64,000 nt of DNA from JAZKHE01 sp040385525 (GTDB lineage: Bacteria; Bacteroidota; Bacteroidia; UBA4408), in contig JAZKHE010000006.1 in assembly GCA_040385525.1 (NCBI GenBank), positions 1 to 64,000 on the forward strand, read 5' to 3'. Positions within the stretch are counted from its first letter, which is position 1. Every line of letters begins with the position of its first letter. The notes under the pieces were generated by a model, which did no database searches, was not told the DNA's origin, and saw nothing but the letters and a program-made list of their open reading frames with translations. Shown in pieces: positions 18,005 through 25,583 of this stretch. Made by a program: the position numbers and the translations under genes.

Positions 18005-19459
18005 TTATTTCAATTTAAACACTTTTATTGAACCTTTTTCTAAAATCAATCTATCAATGTGATTTAAAGCTACGAATTGACTGTCAATTTGCTTTGAATC
18101 TGAATACAAGTATTGTGCACCTTTTTTAATTTTACTTTCAATATCTTCTTTTGTTAAGCTATCGCTTGCAAAACTCCATCCTTTTTTATCAATATAATAA
18201 AATGAAATAAATCTTGATTCATCTTTACCTACAATGCACAATGCGTTAGATGGCACAGCATTTCTTAATTCGTTTTTGTATTTTAATAAGTCGCTATTAA
18301 AGCCTGGAGATTCTATATTCCATCTGTTTTTCATTCTTAAATAGCATGTAAAAGGTAAAACAAGCAAAGCAATGTATACAAAAGCAGTTGCTATTTTATT
18401 GTTTAATTTTAATAAATTGTAAATACCATAGCTTACAATAATAAATAGCAAGGGATAAAATGGAAACAAGTAGTAATCATGAATTTTCGCAATCATGTTT
18501 ATTTCGAAAAAGAAGTAAAATAAAACTAAGCTACTTAAAACCACAAACGGTAAAAACAATTTATGCTGATAGGCTTTATACTTTATAATAAAATATAAAC
18601 CAAGTACAAAAAATGGTAATGACGCATAATTTAAAAGTAGTTCGGGTAGGGTAGAAATTAAGTTGTGTTGCAAATAGTCAACTAATTGACTCCCCCCTGG
18701 ATTGTTATCAAAAACACCTTGAACAACTCCATTGCCATGCCACGTAGGAATTACTTTGTAATACCAAATTGCTGGAATGAGCAAAGCCATTAAAAAAGGA
18801 AAACTATTTAAAAGAAGTGTTTTAATCTGTTTGTTTTTTAGGTAATTAAAAAATAAATAACTAAGCGGAAAACTAAAGTAAACTGCAAAGGGTAGTTTGC
18901 ACAATGTTGCTATGCTAAAAAATAATGCACTTAAATACAATAAATAATTTTTAGAAGTACTAAGCCATTTAATAAACAGAGTCAATCCCCAAATAGCAGT
19001 GCACAACGAAAGATTATCTGGAATTGGATTGATGGTGTAATAATAAAAACTGGGCGAAAAATTAAAAGCCCATGCAGCTATAATGGCAATAGTTGTATTG
19101 TTAAACATGTTTTTTATTAGTTTGTACATGCCCGCAACAGAGAGTAAACCAATAACAAACATAAACACTCTTGTAATTGCTATGCTATTTCCAAAAACTT
19201 TATAAGTGCAGGCAACCAACCATTGCAGAAGCGGAAACTCCATTCTAAAAATACCATCGGTGTTTCCTCTTTCGTTTCTATGCGGATTAAATATATTCAT
19301 ATCTTCCTCATAAAAATTTGTTATAGTGCTTTGTGTTTGCGTTTGCCTCCAAACGTGTATGCCAATAAGCTCTTTATTAAAATGCTTAAAATGCATAGCA
19401 GTGCTAATTAAAATAATTGAGAAAAACAGAAGATAAACATGTTTTTTATTCAACAACAT
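18005..19459 (-). CDS. GT39-like membrane glycosyltransferase
   Basis: 484 residues from the ATG at 19459. The frame is open further upstream to 19522, but that would overlap the previous gene by 62 bases. The ATG at 19459 comes one base after its TAA. About ten hydrophobic helices follow a short N-terminus. The first periplasmic loop holds 'GIHVWRQTQTQSTITNFYEEDMNIF' in pieces, the place where PMT/ArnT/GT39 enzymes carry their acidic catalytic residues. The C-terminal 90 residues are soluble. GT-C enzymes of this type transfer a sugar from a polyprenyl-phosphate carrier to protein or lipid outside the cytoplasmic membrane. The acceptor is unknown. Confidence 0.75.
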   Translation of the reverse strand: MLLNKKHVYLLFFSIILISTAMHFKHFNKELIGIHVWRQTQTQSTITNFYEEDMNIFNPHRNERGNTDGIFRMEFPLLQWLVACTYKVFGNSIAITRVFMFVIGLLSVAGMYKLIKNMFNNTTIAIIAAWAFNFSPSFYYYTINPIPDNLSLCTAIWGLTLFIKWLSTSKNYLLYLSALFFSIATLCKLPFAVYFSFPLSYLFFNYLKNKQIKTLLLNSFPFLMALLIPAIWYYKVIPTWHGNGVVQGVFDNNPGGSQLVDYLQHNLISTLPELLLNYASLPFFVLGLYFIIKYKAYQHKLFLPFVVLSSLVLFYFFFEINMIAKIHDYYLFPFYPLLFIIVSYGIYNLLKLNNKIATAFVYIALLVLPFTCYLRMKNRWNIESPGFNSDLLKYKNELRNAVPSNALCIVGKDESRFISFYYIDKKGWSFASDSLTKEDIESKIKKGAQYLYSDSKQIDSQFVALNHIDRLILEKGSIKVFKLK

Positions 19460-19460
19460 T

Positions 19461-21059
19461 TTATATTTTTTTAGAAACGTGAATATACTTTTTCTCAAAA
19501 GGTATATACTGATAATATTCAAACAATTTTATTGTTTTATATCCTTCTATTTCAGTAAACGAAACCAAATAGGTGTCATCGTTTACAAACCACCAACTTT
19601 TTTTGGTATTGTTTTGTATAGTACTCGTTTGATTATAAGCATTAAATTCAAATCCGCCATCAATATTTTTTGGAGAGATGTTTTGATTTTCTGTTAAAAA
19701 ATTTAATCCACGCCATCTAGCTTTATTCCATGCAAGATAATCATGACTTAATCCAATACTAAAAATAGAAAAAACACATATTGTAAGTATCGATATATAA
19801 GCCTTTTTGCCTCTTATTTCTAAATTGAATGATACTAGAATTAGTATAAATGGAATTAGTAATTGTATTATGTATCTATCAAAAAAAAAGATTGGGATAA
19901 CAAAGGTGCAAAAAACTAAAGCCGAATATATAAGTGAAAAATGAGACAACTTATTTTGGTTAATTTTTTCTAACGTTGATTTTTTTGCCTTTTTTATAAA
20001 TGTAAGAATTGTGAAAATTAAAATAAATGAGCAAATTATGCATACTACTTTTATTAAAATAAGAATAGCATCATTAAGCACCGGATAATTATAAGTTTTA
20101 AGAAGATAACTGTCTTTAAGTAATTTTGGACCAAGACCAAGATTATACATTACATTGTTAATTGGAACAAGCGACCATGCTCTTAAAACGGGTATTAAAA
20201 AAATAAAAGAAAAAAGTGATACTAACCTATTTTCTTTTTTTAAAATGTTGTTTTTAACAAGTGGAAAAAACAATAGTAATAACGGACTTAAGAAAAACGA
20301 TAATGTGAATATTGTTGTTCCTATTCTGTTAAAACTTCTTTCAAAAATTTTAAAATTAATACTCGAAATTAAATTTTTGAAGGATATATATGTAGTTTGA
20401 TTTAGTTGTGTTTGTTCGAACCATTTATTAAATGAAAATAGCGCGGCAAAAGTTAATAGAAAGGGTAAGCTAATTTTAAAAAGTGTTGAAATTTTTAAAT
20501 TCTTGAACTTAACTAAATGAATTAAAATAAATGAAAGTGGAAGTAAAACACCGATCTGTCTTGTCATTGTAGCTACAATAGAGAAAATAGTAGCGATGAT
20601 TAAAAAGTATATTTTTTCTGTTGCAAAAAAACGTTCAAAAAAATAAATAGTGATTAACGAAAATGTAAAAAAGTATACATCAGTCATAAACGTATTACTT
20701 AAAACAAAAAAGATGGGATTACTTGCTATTACTAAACTTGAAAATAAAGCAATTTTTTTATTTGAAGTTATGTTAAGACTTATTTTGTATGTAAGTAATA
20801 CTCCAATTAATCCAATACAAATTGTAATAATTCTTAATAATGTAAATGAGAAGCCAAAAATTTTGCAAAAAAATGAAGCTATTAATAATTGTGAAACAAG
20901 AGTCATTGCTGACCAATCAACAAAAACGAAATGGCCACTATCTAGAAAATATTGAACATTTTTTGTATACGCCCAATCATCGTTTAATGGAAATTCTCCA
21001 ATAGGATTTACTATTAGTATAGCTATAATCCAGTAAATGATAATTTTAATATAGTTCAT
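19461..21059 (-). CDS. GT39-like membrane glycosyltransferase (PMT_2 type)
   Basis: 532 residues with an N-terminal helix, then 'NPIGEFPLNDDWAYTKNVQYFL' in pieces. The Asp-Asp in the first external loop is the catalytic site signature of GT-C enzymes such as ArnT and PMT. About eleven more hydrophobic helices and a C-terminal soluble part follow. It is translationally adjacent to a second GT39-like gene (one-base gap), so the pair probably arose or works together, for example in adding sugars to an undecaprenyl-linked glycan, lipid A or exported proteins. The substrate is unknown. The Lys-, Ile- and Asn-rich composition follows the AT-rich genome. Confidence 0.78.
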   Translation of the reverse strand: MNYIKIIIYWIIAILIVNPIGEFPLNDDWAYTKNVQYFLDSGHFVFVDWSAMTLVSQLLIASFFCKIFGFSFTLLRIITICIGLIGVLLTYKISLNITSNKKIALFSSLVIASNPIFFVLSNTFMTDVYFFTFSLITIYFFERFFATEKIYFLIIATIFSIVATMTRQIGVLLPLSFILIHLVKFKNLKISTLFKISLPFLLTFAALFSFNKWFEQTQLNQTTYISFKNLISSINFKIFERSFNRIGTTIFTLSFFLSPLLLLFFPLVKNNILKKENRLVSLFSFIFLIPVLRAWSLVPINNVMYNLGLGPKLLKDSYLLKTYNYPVLNDAILILIKVVCIICSFILIFTILTFIKKAKKSTLEKINQNKLSHFSLIYSALVFCTFVIPIFFFDRYIIQLLIPFILILVSFNLEIRGKKAYISILTICVFSIFSIGLSHDYLAWNKARWRGLNFLTENQNISPKNIDGGFEFNAYNQTSTIQNNTKKSWWFVNDDTYLVSFTEIEGYKTIKLFEYYQYIPFEKKYIHVSKKI

Positions 21060-21145
21060 GAAATTATTTTCTTCAATAAATTGTTCTTACTTTTTTGCTT
21101 ATGAATTTAAAAGTTAAATTTATCAAGCATGGTTTGTATAAAAAC

Positions 21146-21628
21146 TTATGGTTTTGCTCTGCCTACAAATCTACCCTTTCCTGTTAAAAAATCAATTGCT
21201 TTAAGCACATTTTTATCTACACTTTCTTCCGTTTTAAGCGATGAAATATACCGCACAATCTCTAGCTTTAGCGATGGACGTAAACCATCAAAAATTGTTT
21301 TTGCTTCTTTATTCTTAGTTAACGCATTTATAAATTTTGGGTGCGGTTCTATAATTCGTTTTACTGGGTCAAACTCAATGCTAAGTTCAACTGTTTCTCC
21401 AATTCGTTTTGGCGAATTTTTAAGCATTATCATGTTTATGTAAAGTCTCCATTCGCCTTTAAATCTTACTAATGTCTGCTTGTATGGTTTTCCATTTATT
21501 TCTCCTCTAATTGCAATTGCACCTTTATTTTTTTCGGCTTGTATAAAAATAGCTGTTAGTATTTCGTTGGGTACAAACACATAAGGATTAACACCAATAA
21601 TTTGTAGTTCAGCATTAAATTTGTGCAT
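21146..21628 (-). CDS. DUF1905 / YdeI-OmpD-associated family protein
   Basis: 160 residues. The N-terminal 95 residues match the DUF1905 beta-barrel pattern: 'FNAELQIIGVNPYVFVPNEI', 'AIRGEINGKPYKQTLVRFKGEWRLYIN' in pieces, and 'GETVELSIEFDP'. The C-terminal part ('FDGLRPSLKLEIVRYISSLKTEE', then 'FLTGKGRFVGR') matches the bacteriocin-protection YdeI/OmpD-associated motif, in which a helix-turn with 'R..I..I..AK..E' is typical. The function is uncertain. Family names refer to a weak E. coli phenotype. It appears to be a single-gene unit. Confidence 0.78.
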   Translation of the reverse strand: MHKFNAELQIIGVNPYVFVPNEILTAIFIQAEKNKGAIAIRGEINGKPYKQTLVRFKGEWRLYINMIMLKNSPKRIGETVELSIEFDPVKRIIEPHPKFINALTKNKEAKTIFDGLRPSLKLEIVRYISSLKTEESVDKNVLKAIDFLTGKGRFVGRAKP

Positions 21629-21690
21629 TTCTTGTGTAATGTTTTGTTTGTAGTTTTAGTAGCTTTAGTGTTTTTAATAATTAGCAATAA

Positions 21691-22803
21691 CTAATTACTA
21701 TTTATTTTTATTTCCTTATCAATAGCATTAAGTAATCCGTTAGAATAGCTATCGCCATTTAGTTTCCAAAACATAATGCCTCCTAATTTATTCTTAATAG
21801 CATATTTGGTTTTTTGTTCAACCGATTTTTCGTTGTCAAAAGTTACAAATATTTTTTGTTGTTTGTTGTATAGATATGGTGCTTGTGCAATACTATCCCA
21901 ATAATAATCGTAGCCTTCTTTTTGGGTGTAACTTTCAACTAACTTATTGTAATTTACATTTGTTTTAAACTTACCTTTTCTTCCTAAACCGTTATTTATA
22001 CTGTCAACATTTTCGGCTACGAACGAGTAAAAAGCAGCACCAATTAGTATTTTGTTTAATTGAACATTTAAACTATCCAGCGCACGAATTGATTTATCAA
22101 TACTTTCGCTTTGATAAGACGAAGAATACAATGCGCTGTGATGACCTGTGTGCCCTCTTTCGTTGCTTGGTAAACCATATGTCATTAGATTTACAAAATC
22201 TACCAATGGCATTACTTCTTTCCAATCTATAGATAATTCTAAAAACTCTTTGAATGAGTTTGCATCAAAGCAAATTTCACTTTTTGCAGGTAGCGTTTTT
22301 CTTAACTCTTTTACAAGTGAGGTAAAATTTGCTTTGTCGTTTTTAGATGCTTTGTGATTTTTGTAACCGCCAATAACAGGACTTTCCCAATCTAAATCTA
22401 TTCCATCAACCGTGTATTTTTCAAGTAAATTTTTTACGGAAATTGCAAATTCATTTCTACCGCTATCTGTTGCAAAAACATCGCTACAAGTTTCGCAACC
22501 GCCCCAACCGCCAAAAGAAATTAAAACTTTTAATTTAGGGTACTTAGCTTTTAATGCTACACAACGTTTTAGTGTTTCTTCGTCTTCCGTATTTTTTATG
22601 TTTATTTTATTGCCTTGCAAATAAGTAAAACAAAAAATTAAATGGGTAAGTTTTTCAAATTCATATTTATCAATATCGCTACCATTGCCTTTATAAAAGC
22701 CAACAACTCTAAAAGGAGCAGAGTCTTTTTTGTTAGATTCTACAACTGGTTGCGATTGGCAACTACAACAAAATAATAAAAACACTATTAAAATTCGTAT
22801 CAT
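21691..22803 (-). CDS. GH18 family glycosidase (chitinase-like) lipoprotein
   Basis: 370 residues. The N-terminus is a lipoprotein signal with clustered cysteines (C12, C13, C15), and lipidation at C12 or C15 is likely. The GH18 barrel is clear: 'FRVVGFYKG' at the first strand, 'LKVLISFGGWGG' (91-102), and the catalytic DxxDxDxE with D133, D136, D138 and proton donor E140 ('DGIDLDWE'). Later come 'VDFVNLMTYG' and the final barrel Trp in 'GGIMFWKLNGD'. It probably cleaves beta-1,4-linked N-acetylglucosamine polymers at the cell surface. The active site looks complete. Its start overlaps the GyrI-like gene stop by four bases (ATGA), implying coupled translation. Confidence 0.9.
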   Translation of the reverse strand: MIRILIVFLLFCCSCQSQPVVESNKKDSAPFRVVGFYKGNGSDIDKYEFEKLTHLIFCFTYLQGNKINIKNTEDEETLKRCVALKAKYPKLKVLISFGGWGGCETCSDVFATDSGRNEFAISVKNLLEKYTVDGIDLDWESPVIGGYKNHKASKNDKANFTSLVKELRKTLPAKSEICFDANSFKEFLELSIDWKEVMPLVDFVNLMTYGLPSNERGHTGHHSALYSSSYQSESIDKSIRALDSLNVQLNKILIGAAFYSFVAENVDSINNGLGRKGKFKTNVNYNKLVESYTQKEGYDYYWDSIAQAPYLYNKQQKIFVTFDNEKSVEQKTKYAIKNKLGGIMFWKLNGDSYSNGLLNAIDKEIKINSN

Positions 22804-23276
22804 TTATTTTTTATTGGAATCCAAATTTCTTCTTCCGATGTTGGGTCGTTGTTTTTGTATTTTTCGCCCAACACTTCAAAATGTGGTCTATCGTCTAAAA
22901 GGTAAATAGAATTAGGTAACCAATCGCTATAAATATAATGAAAAATAGAAGTATCAGAACTTAAACCTTTGTAGTTAAAAACAGCATAAAGTCCGCTTGG
23001 TAAAACAAATGTTTCCATATTGGTTGGTACGTTATTAAAATCGGGAACTTCAACAGCAGCCCATCTTTCAAATGGGTTGGTGGGTTTAAAATTTATAAAA
23101 TGGGTAGGAGGGTAAACTGCTAACGAAATGATATCGTTTGTGATGTTGTTTTTTATTTCGTTTCGCCACGGCATAAAACTTTTAAAAAGCTCGCCAATGC
23201 TATAGTTGGCAAAACTCATAGTTAAGTGCTTGCCAACTAATTTTTTCTCGTTTAATGTTTCTATTTTGGGTTGCAT
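22800..23276 (-). CDS. GyrI-like small-molecule-binding domain protein
   Basis: 158 residues forming one GyrI/AraC effector-binding domain (SOUL-like fold). The pieces are 'KKLVGKHLTMSFANY' at the start, a middle 'AVYPP..HFINFKPTNPFERWAAVEV', 'ETFVLPSGLYAVFNYKG', and the terminal 'RPHFEVLGEKYKNNDPTSEEEIWIPIK'. There is no DNA-binding domain. Stand-alone members bind hydrophobic or drug-like ligands, and a few are hydrolases. It is translationally coupled to the GH18 gene, but a link in function is not evident. Confidence 0.82.
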   Translation of the reverse strand: MQPKIETLNEKKLVGKHLTMSFANYSIGELFKSFMPWRNEIKNNITNDIISLAVYPPTHFINFKPTNPFERWAAVEVPDFNNVPTNMETFVLPSGLYAVFNYKGLSSDTSIFHYIYSDWLPNSIYLLDDRPHFEVLGEKYKNNDPTSEEEIWIPIKNK

Positions 23277-23392
23277 TTTTTAGGTTTTGTAACTATTTTG
23301 GCCTTCATTAAATCATTTTTTATACAAATTTGATTGGTTAAGCTAACTTTTATTTATTAAGAATTTTTCTTTAAAGCATTGTGAAACGTATG

Positions 23393-25453
23393 TTATTGTT
23401 GGGTTTTAATTAGTTCAAATTGGTATTGCAAAATACCTTTTTTCATTAAAAAATACTTTCTTGAAAGCAAAAAAGAATAGTTATGCATGGCAGTATAAAG
23501 TAGATTTAAATTTTCATCAAAGTAACTCGTTCCACCAAAATACTCCCAAGTTTTAGAAGTGTATTTTTCTAGATTATCCCTAATTTCTCCTGTTATTTCT
23601 GACTTTAAAATATCATCAGTTAATAATAAGGCAATTTCTATTTTCAGATTTTCCTCTATTGACTTTATATTTTCAAAATTACTTTTTATTTCTTCAAAAG
23701 GTGTTGTTACATTCACGAATTGTAATTCGTTTATAAGTTGTATATAATAGTCATTTTTTTTGTCAAAAATTTCGTCAAAAGAAAAGAATTCATTGTAAAT
23801 ATGCTTTAGCTTTGGTTGTTTATTTTGTTTAGCTTCTAATTCTAAGAATAAGTTAAATACTCCAACATCATTTCTTTTAATTTTTTCATTTATTTCAGTT
23901 AGCTCAGTTTTAAGTTTTTCTAATAGTAATTCAGCCTCATTGTTTCTATACCTAACTCCATCGTAGTCAAATGATTTAAGCTTAAATGATTTGTTATAAA
24001 TATTCTTTAGATTTTCCATATCATTTTGCAAGGCTATAGAAGTATAAACCCAATCTACTTTTTCATCAGAAAACAAATTATTGTAATCATTTGTCTTTTC
24101 GAATGAAATTGAATTTTCTAAATCAAAAATAATTGGGTTTTTATTGTCATAATAGCCATTATAAATATCAGGAAATGAATTTTGATTTACTTTATATTTA
24201 TATTCTTCTATAAATTCACTTGTTGAAATATGTTTTGTTTGACCTTCATAGCTTACTACCTCAAATAATTTTTGGGTTAATTGTATTTGTAGGTTTTCTA
24301 TATTCTCAAACAATTCATTTGCTAATCTATCATCGCTACTAAAGCTATTAAATCCAGTTTTTTCTAGTCTGTCTATTCTGTCGTTGATGCTTGGATGCGA
24401 AGCCCATTGATCTTTAATTACTAATTTAGATTTATCATATTTGCTTTGTTCCTCCATTGAAATATCTGGTAGGCCATTAGTAAGAGTTAGTTTATTTACT
24501 TGTGAAAGAAAACTCATAACCAAGGATTGATTGTTATATATGTTCTCACTTTTAATATTTTCAGAAATTTTATTGTTGTAAAAGTTTAGAACATTATTAT
24601 ACGAAGTATCAGCTAAAGCCATTCTTAATAGAGATTTTTTAAGTGGTTCATAGCCTGTTACACTAGCAGCTATTTCATCTGCATGAAATTCCATTTCTCT
24701 GGAAAGCCCCAAGTAATCTTTGTTTACCATTTCATATAATTTTCTTAGAATCCATTGAATACTTTCATTAATTTTTACTGCAATAACAACAAATATTGAA
24801 AAATACCCACTTACTTCTGCCCATCTTTGGATTAAGTTTTCATATGATTCGTTATCGTAAAGCATATTGAAAATAACTTGGTTTACATTGTAAACATAAC
24901 TTCCTACCTTCATTGTTTTTTGTGAAAAGTGACCAAATTCATGAGCTAAAATTGCTTTTAATTCTTCTTTAGTTGCAGTATTTACTAAGCCTAAACCAAT
25001 TATTAAATTCTTCTTTACAGGAAAAAACATGCTCCAAAAGCTTGAGTCGTAAAATACAGCTGCGTTTACTTCTGCAGAAATATAAACTCTCATTGGAAAA
25101 GAAGTGCCAACTTCTAATACAATATCATTAATAGTTTTAAATAGTTTTGGATGTTGAGATTCATTTATTTCAACCAAATGCGAACGGTCTGTTTTGTGTG
25201 ATTTGAAAATGAATTTAATTAGAAAAATTACAATTAAAATACCCAAACTCGATAAACCTATACCTAATAAAATTGTTAGAAACGAAGGTTTTAGTGCAAT
25301 TAGTGAAATACCACCAGCAATACATAGGGCAGTAAGTATTAAAGCTAATAATAGAATTATTAAATAAGAAAGTATAAAAACGCTAATAGCTATGATTGCT
25401 TTTGTAGCTTGAATTTTAAATTCTTTTGTAAGTTGAATTTCTTTTTTGCTCAT
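23393..25453 (-). CDS. M48 family zinc metallopeptidase, membrane-bound
   Basis: 686 residues. Two strong membrane helices lie at about 18-45 and 57-83. The zinc motif 'HEFGH' (171-175) sits in 'LKAILAHEFGHFSQKTM'. The third-ligand region is 'LSREMEFHADEIAA', followed by 'ASHPSINDRIDRL', a typical M48 tail motif. From about residue 380 the chain continues for 300 residues without a recognised domain; it is rich in charged helices. M48 peptidases cleave membrane or misfolded envelope proteins (HtpX/Ste24 fold). It is 130 bases downstream of the anticodon-nuclease candidate on the same strand. Whether they form one unit is unclear, because that gap is structured. Confidence 0.85.
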   Translation of the reverse strand: MSKKEIQLTKEFKIQATKAIIAISVFILSYLIILLLALILTALCIAGGISLIALKPSFLTILLGIGLSSLGILIVIFLIKFIFKSHKTDRSHLVEINESQHPKLFKTINDIVLEVGTSFPMRVYISAEVNAAVFYDSSFWSMFFPVKKNLIIGLGLVNTATKEELKAILAHEFGHFSQKTMKVGSYVYNVNQVIFNMLYDNESYENLIQRWAEVSGYFSIFVVIAVKINESIQWILRKLYEMVNKDYLGLSREMEFHADEIAASVTGYEPLKKSLLRMALADTSYNNVLNFYNNKISENIKSENIYNNQSLVMSFLSQVNKLTLTNGLPDISMEEQSKYDKSKLVIKDQWASHPSINDRIDRLEKTGFNSFSSDDRLANELFENIENLQIQLTQKLFEVVSYEGQTKHISTSEFIEEYKYKVNQNSFPDIYNGYYDNKNPIIFDLENSISFEKTNDYNNLFSDEKVDWVYTSIALQNDMENLKNIYNKSFKLKSFDYDGVRYRNNEAELLLEKLKTELTEINEKIKRNDVGVFNLFLELEAKQNKQPKLKHIYNEFFSFDEIFDKKNDYYIQLINELQFVNVTTPFEEIKSNFENIKSIEENLKIEIALLLTDDILKSEITGEIRDNLEKYTSKTWEYFGGTSYFDENLNLLYTAMHNYSFLLSRKYFLMKKGILQYQFELIKTQQ

Positions 25454-25583
25454 GTTTTGTTGTTTATTAAATCACTTATAACGTTTTATCATTATGCGTA
25501 AAACTTTATACGAAGCATAAAGCTTCTTAAGCACTGAACCGCCAATTTCTTGTATGTATTATTATCTGTATGGCCTTTTTTTC
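25454..25583. other. structured intergenic region flanking the nuclease candidate
   Basis: No gene is seen. On the minus strand it contains GGCGGTTCAGTGC followed, after about 45 bases, by CGTTATAAGTG. Between them are short inverted repeats: CTTTAT/ATAAAG at 25504-25509 and 25517-25522, GAAGC/GCTTC at 25512-25526, and GTTTTA/TAAAAC at 25483-25488 and 25499-25504. The arrangement recalls flanks of accessory genes and is a possible recombination remnant. Confidence 0.35.

Noticed and set aside
20650..20955. Plus-strand gene inside the GT39-like gene
   Set aside because: It is an Ile/Asn/Lys-rich shadow frame opposite hydrophobic helices. The minus-strand frame carries the family motifs.
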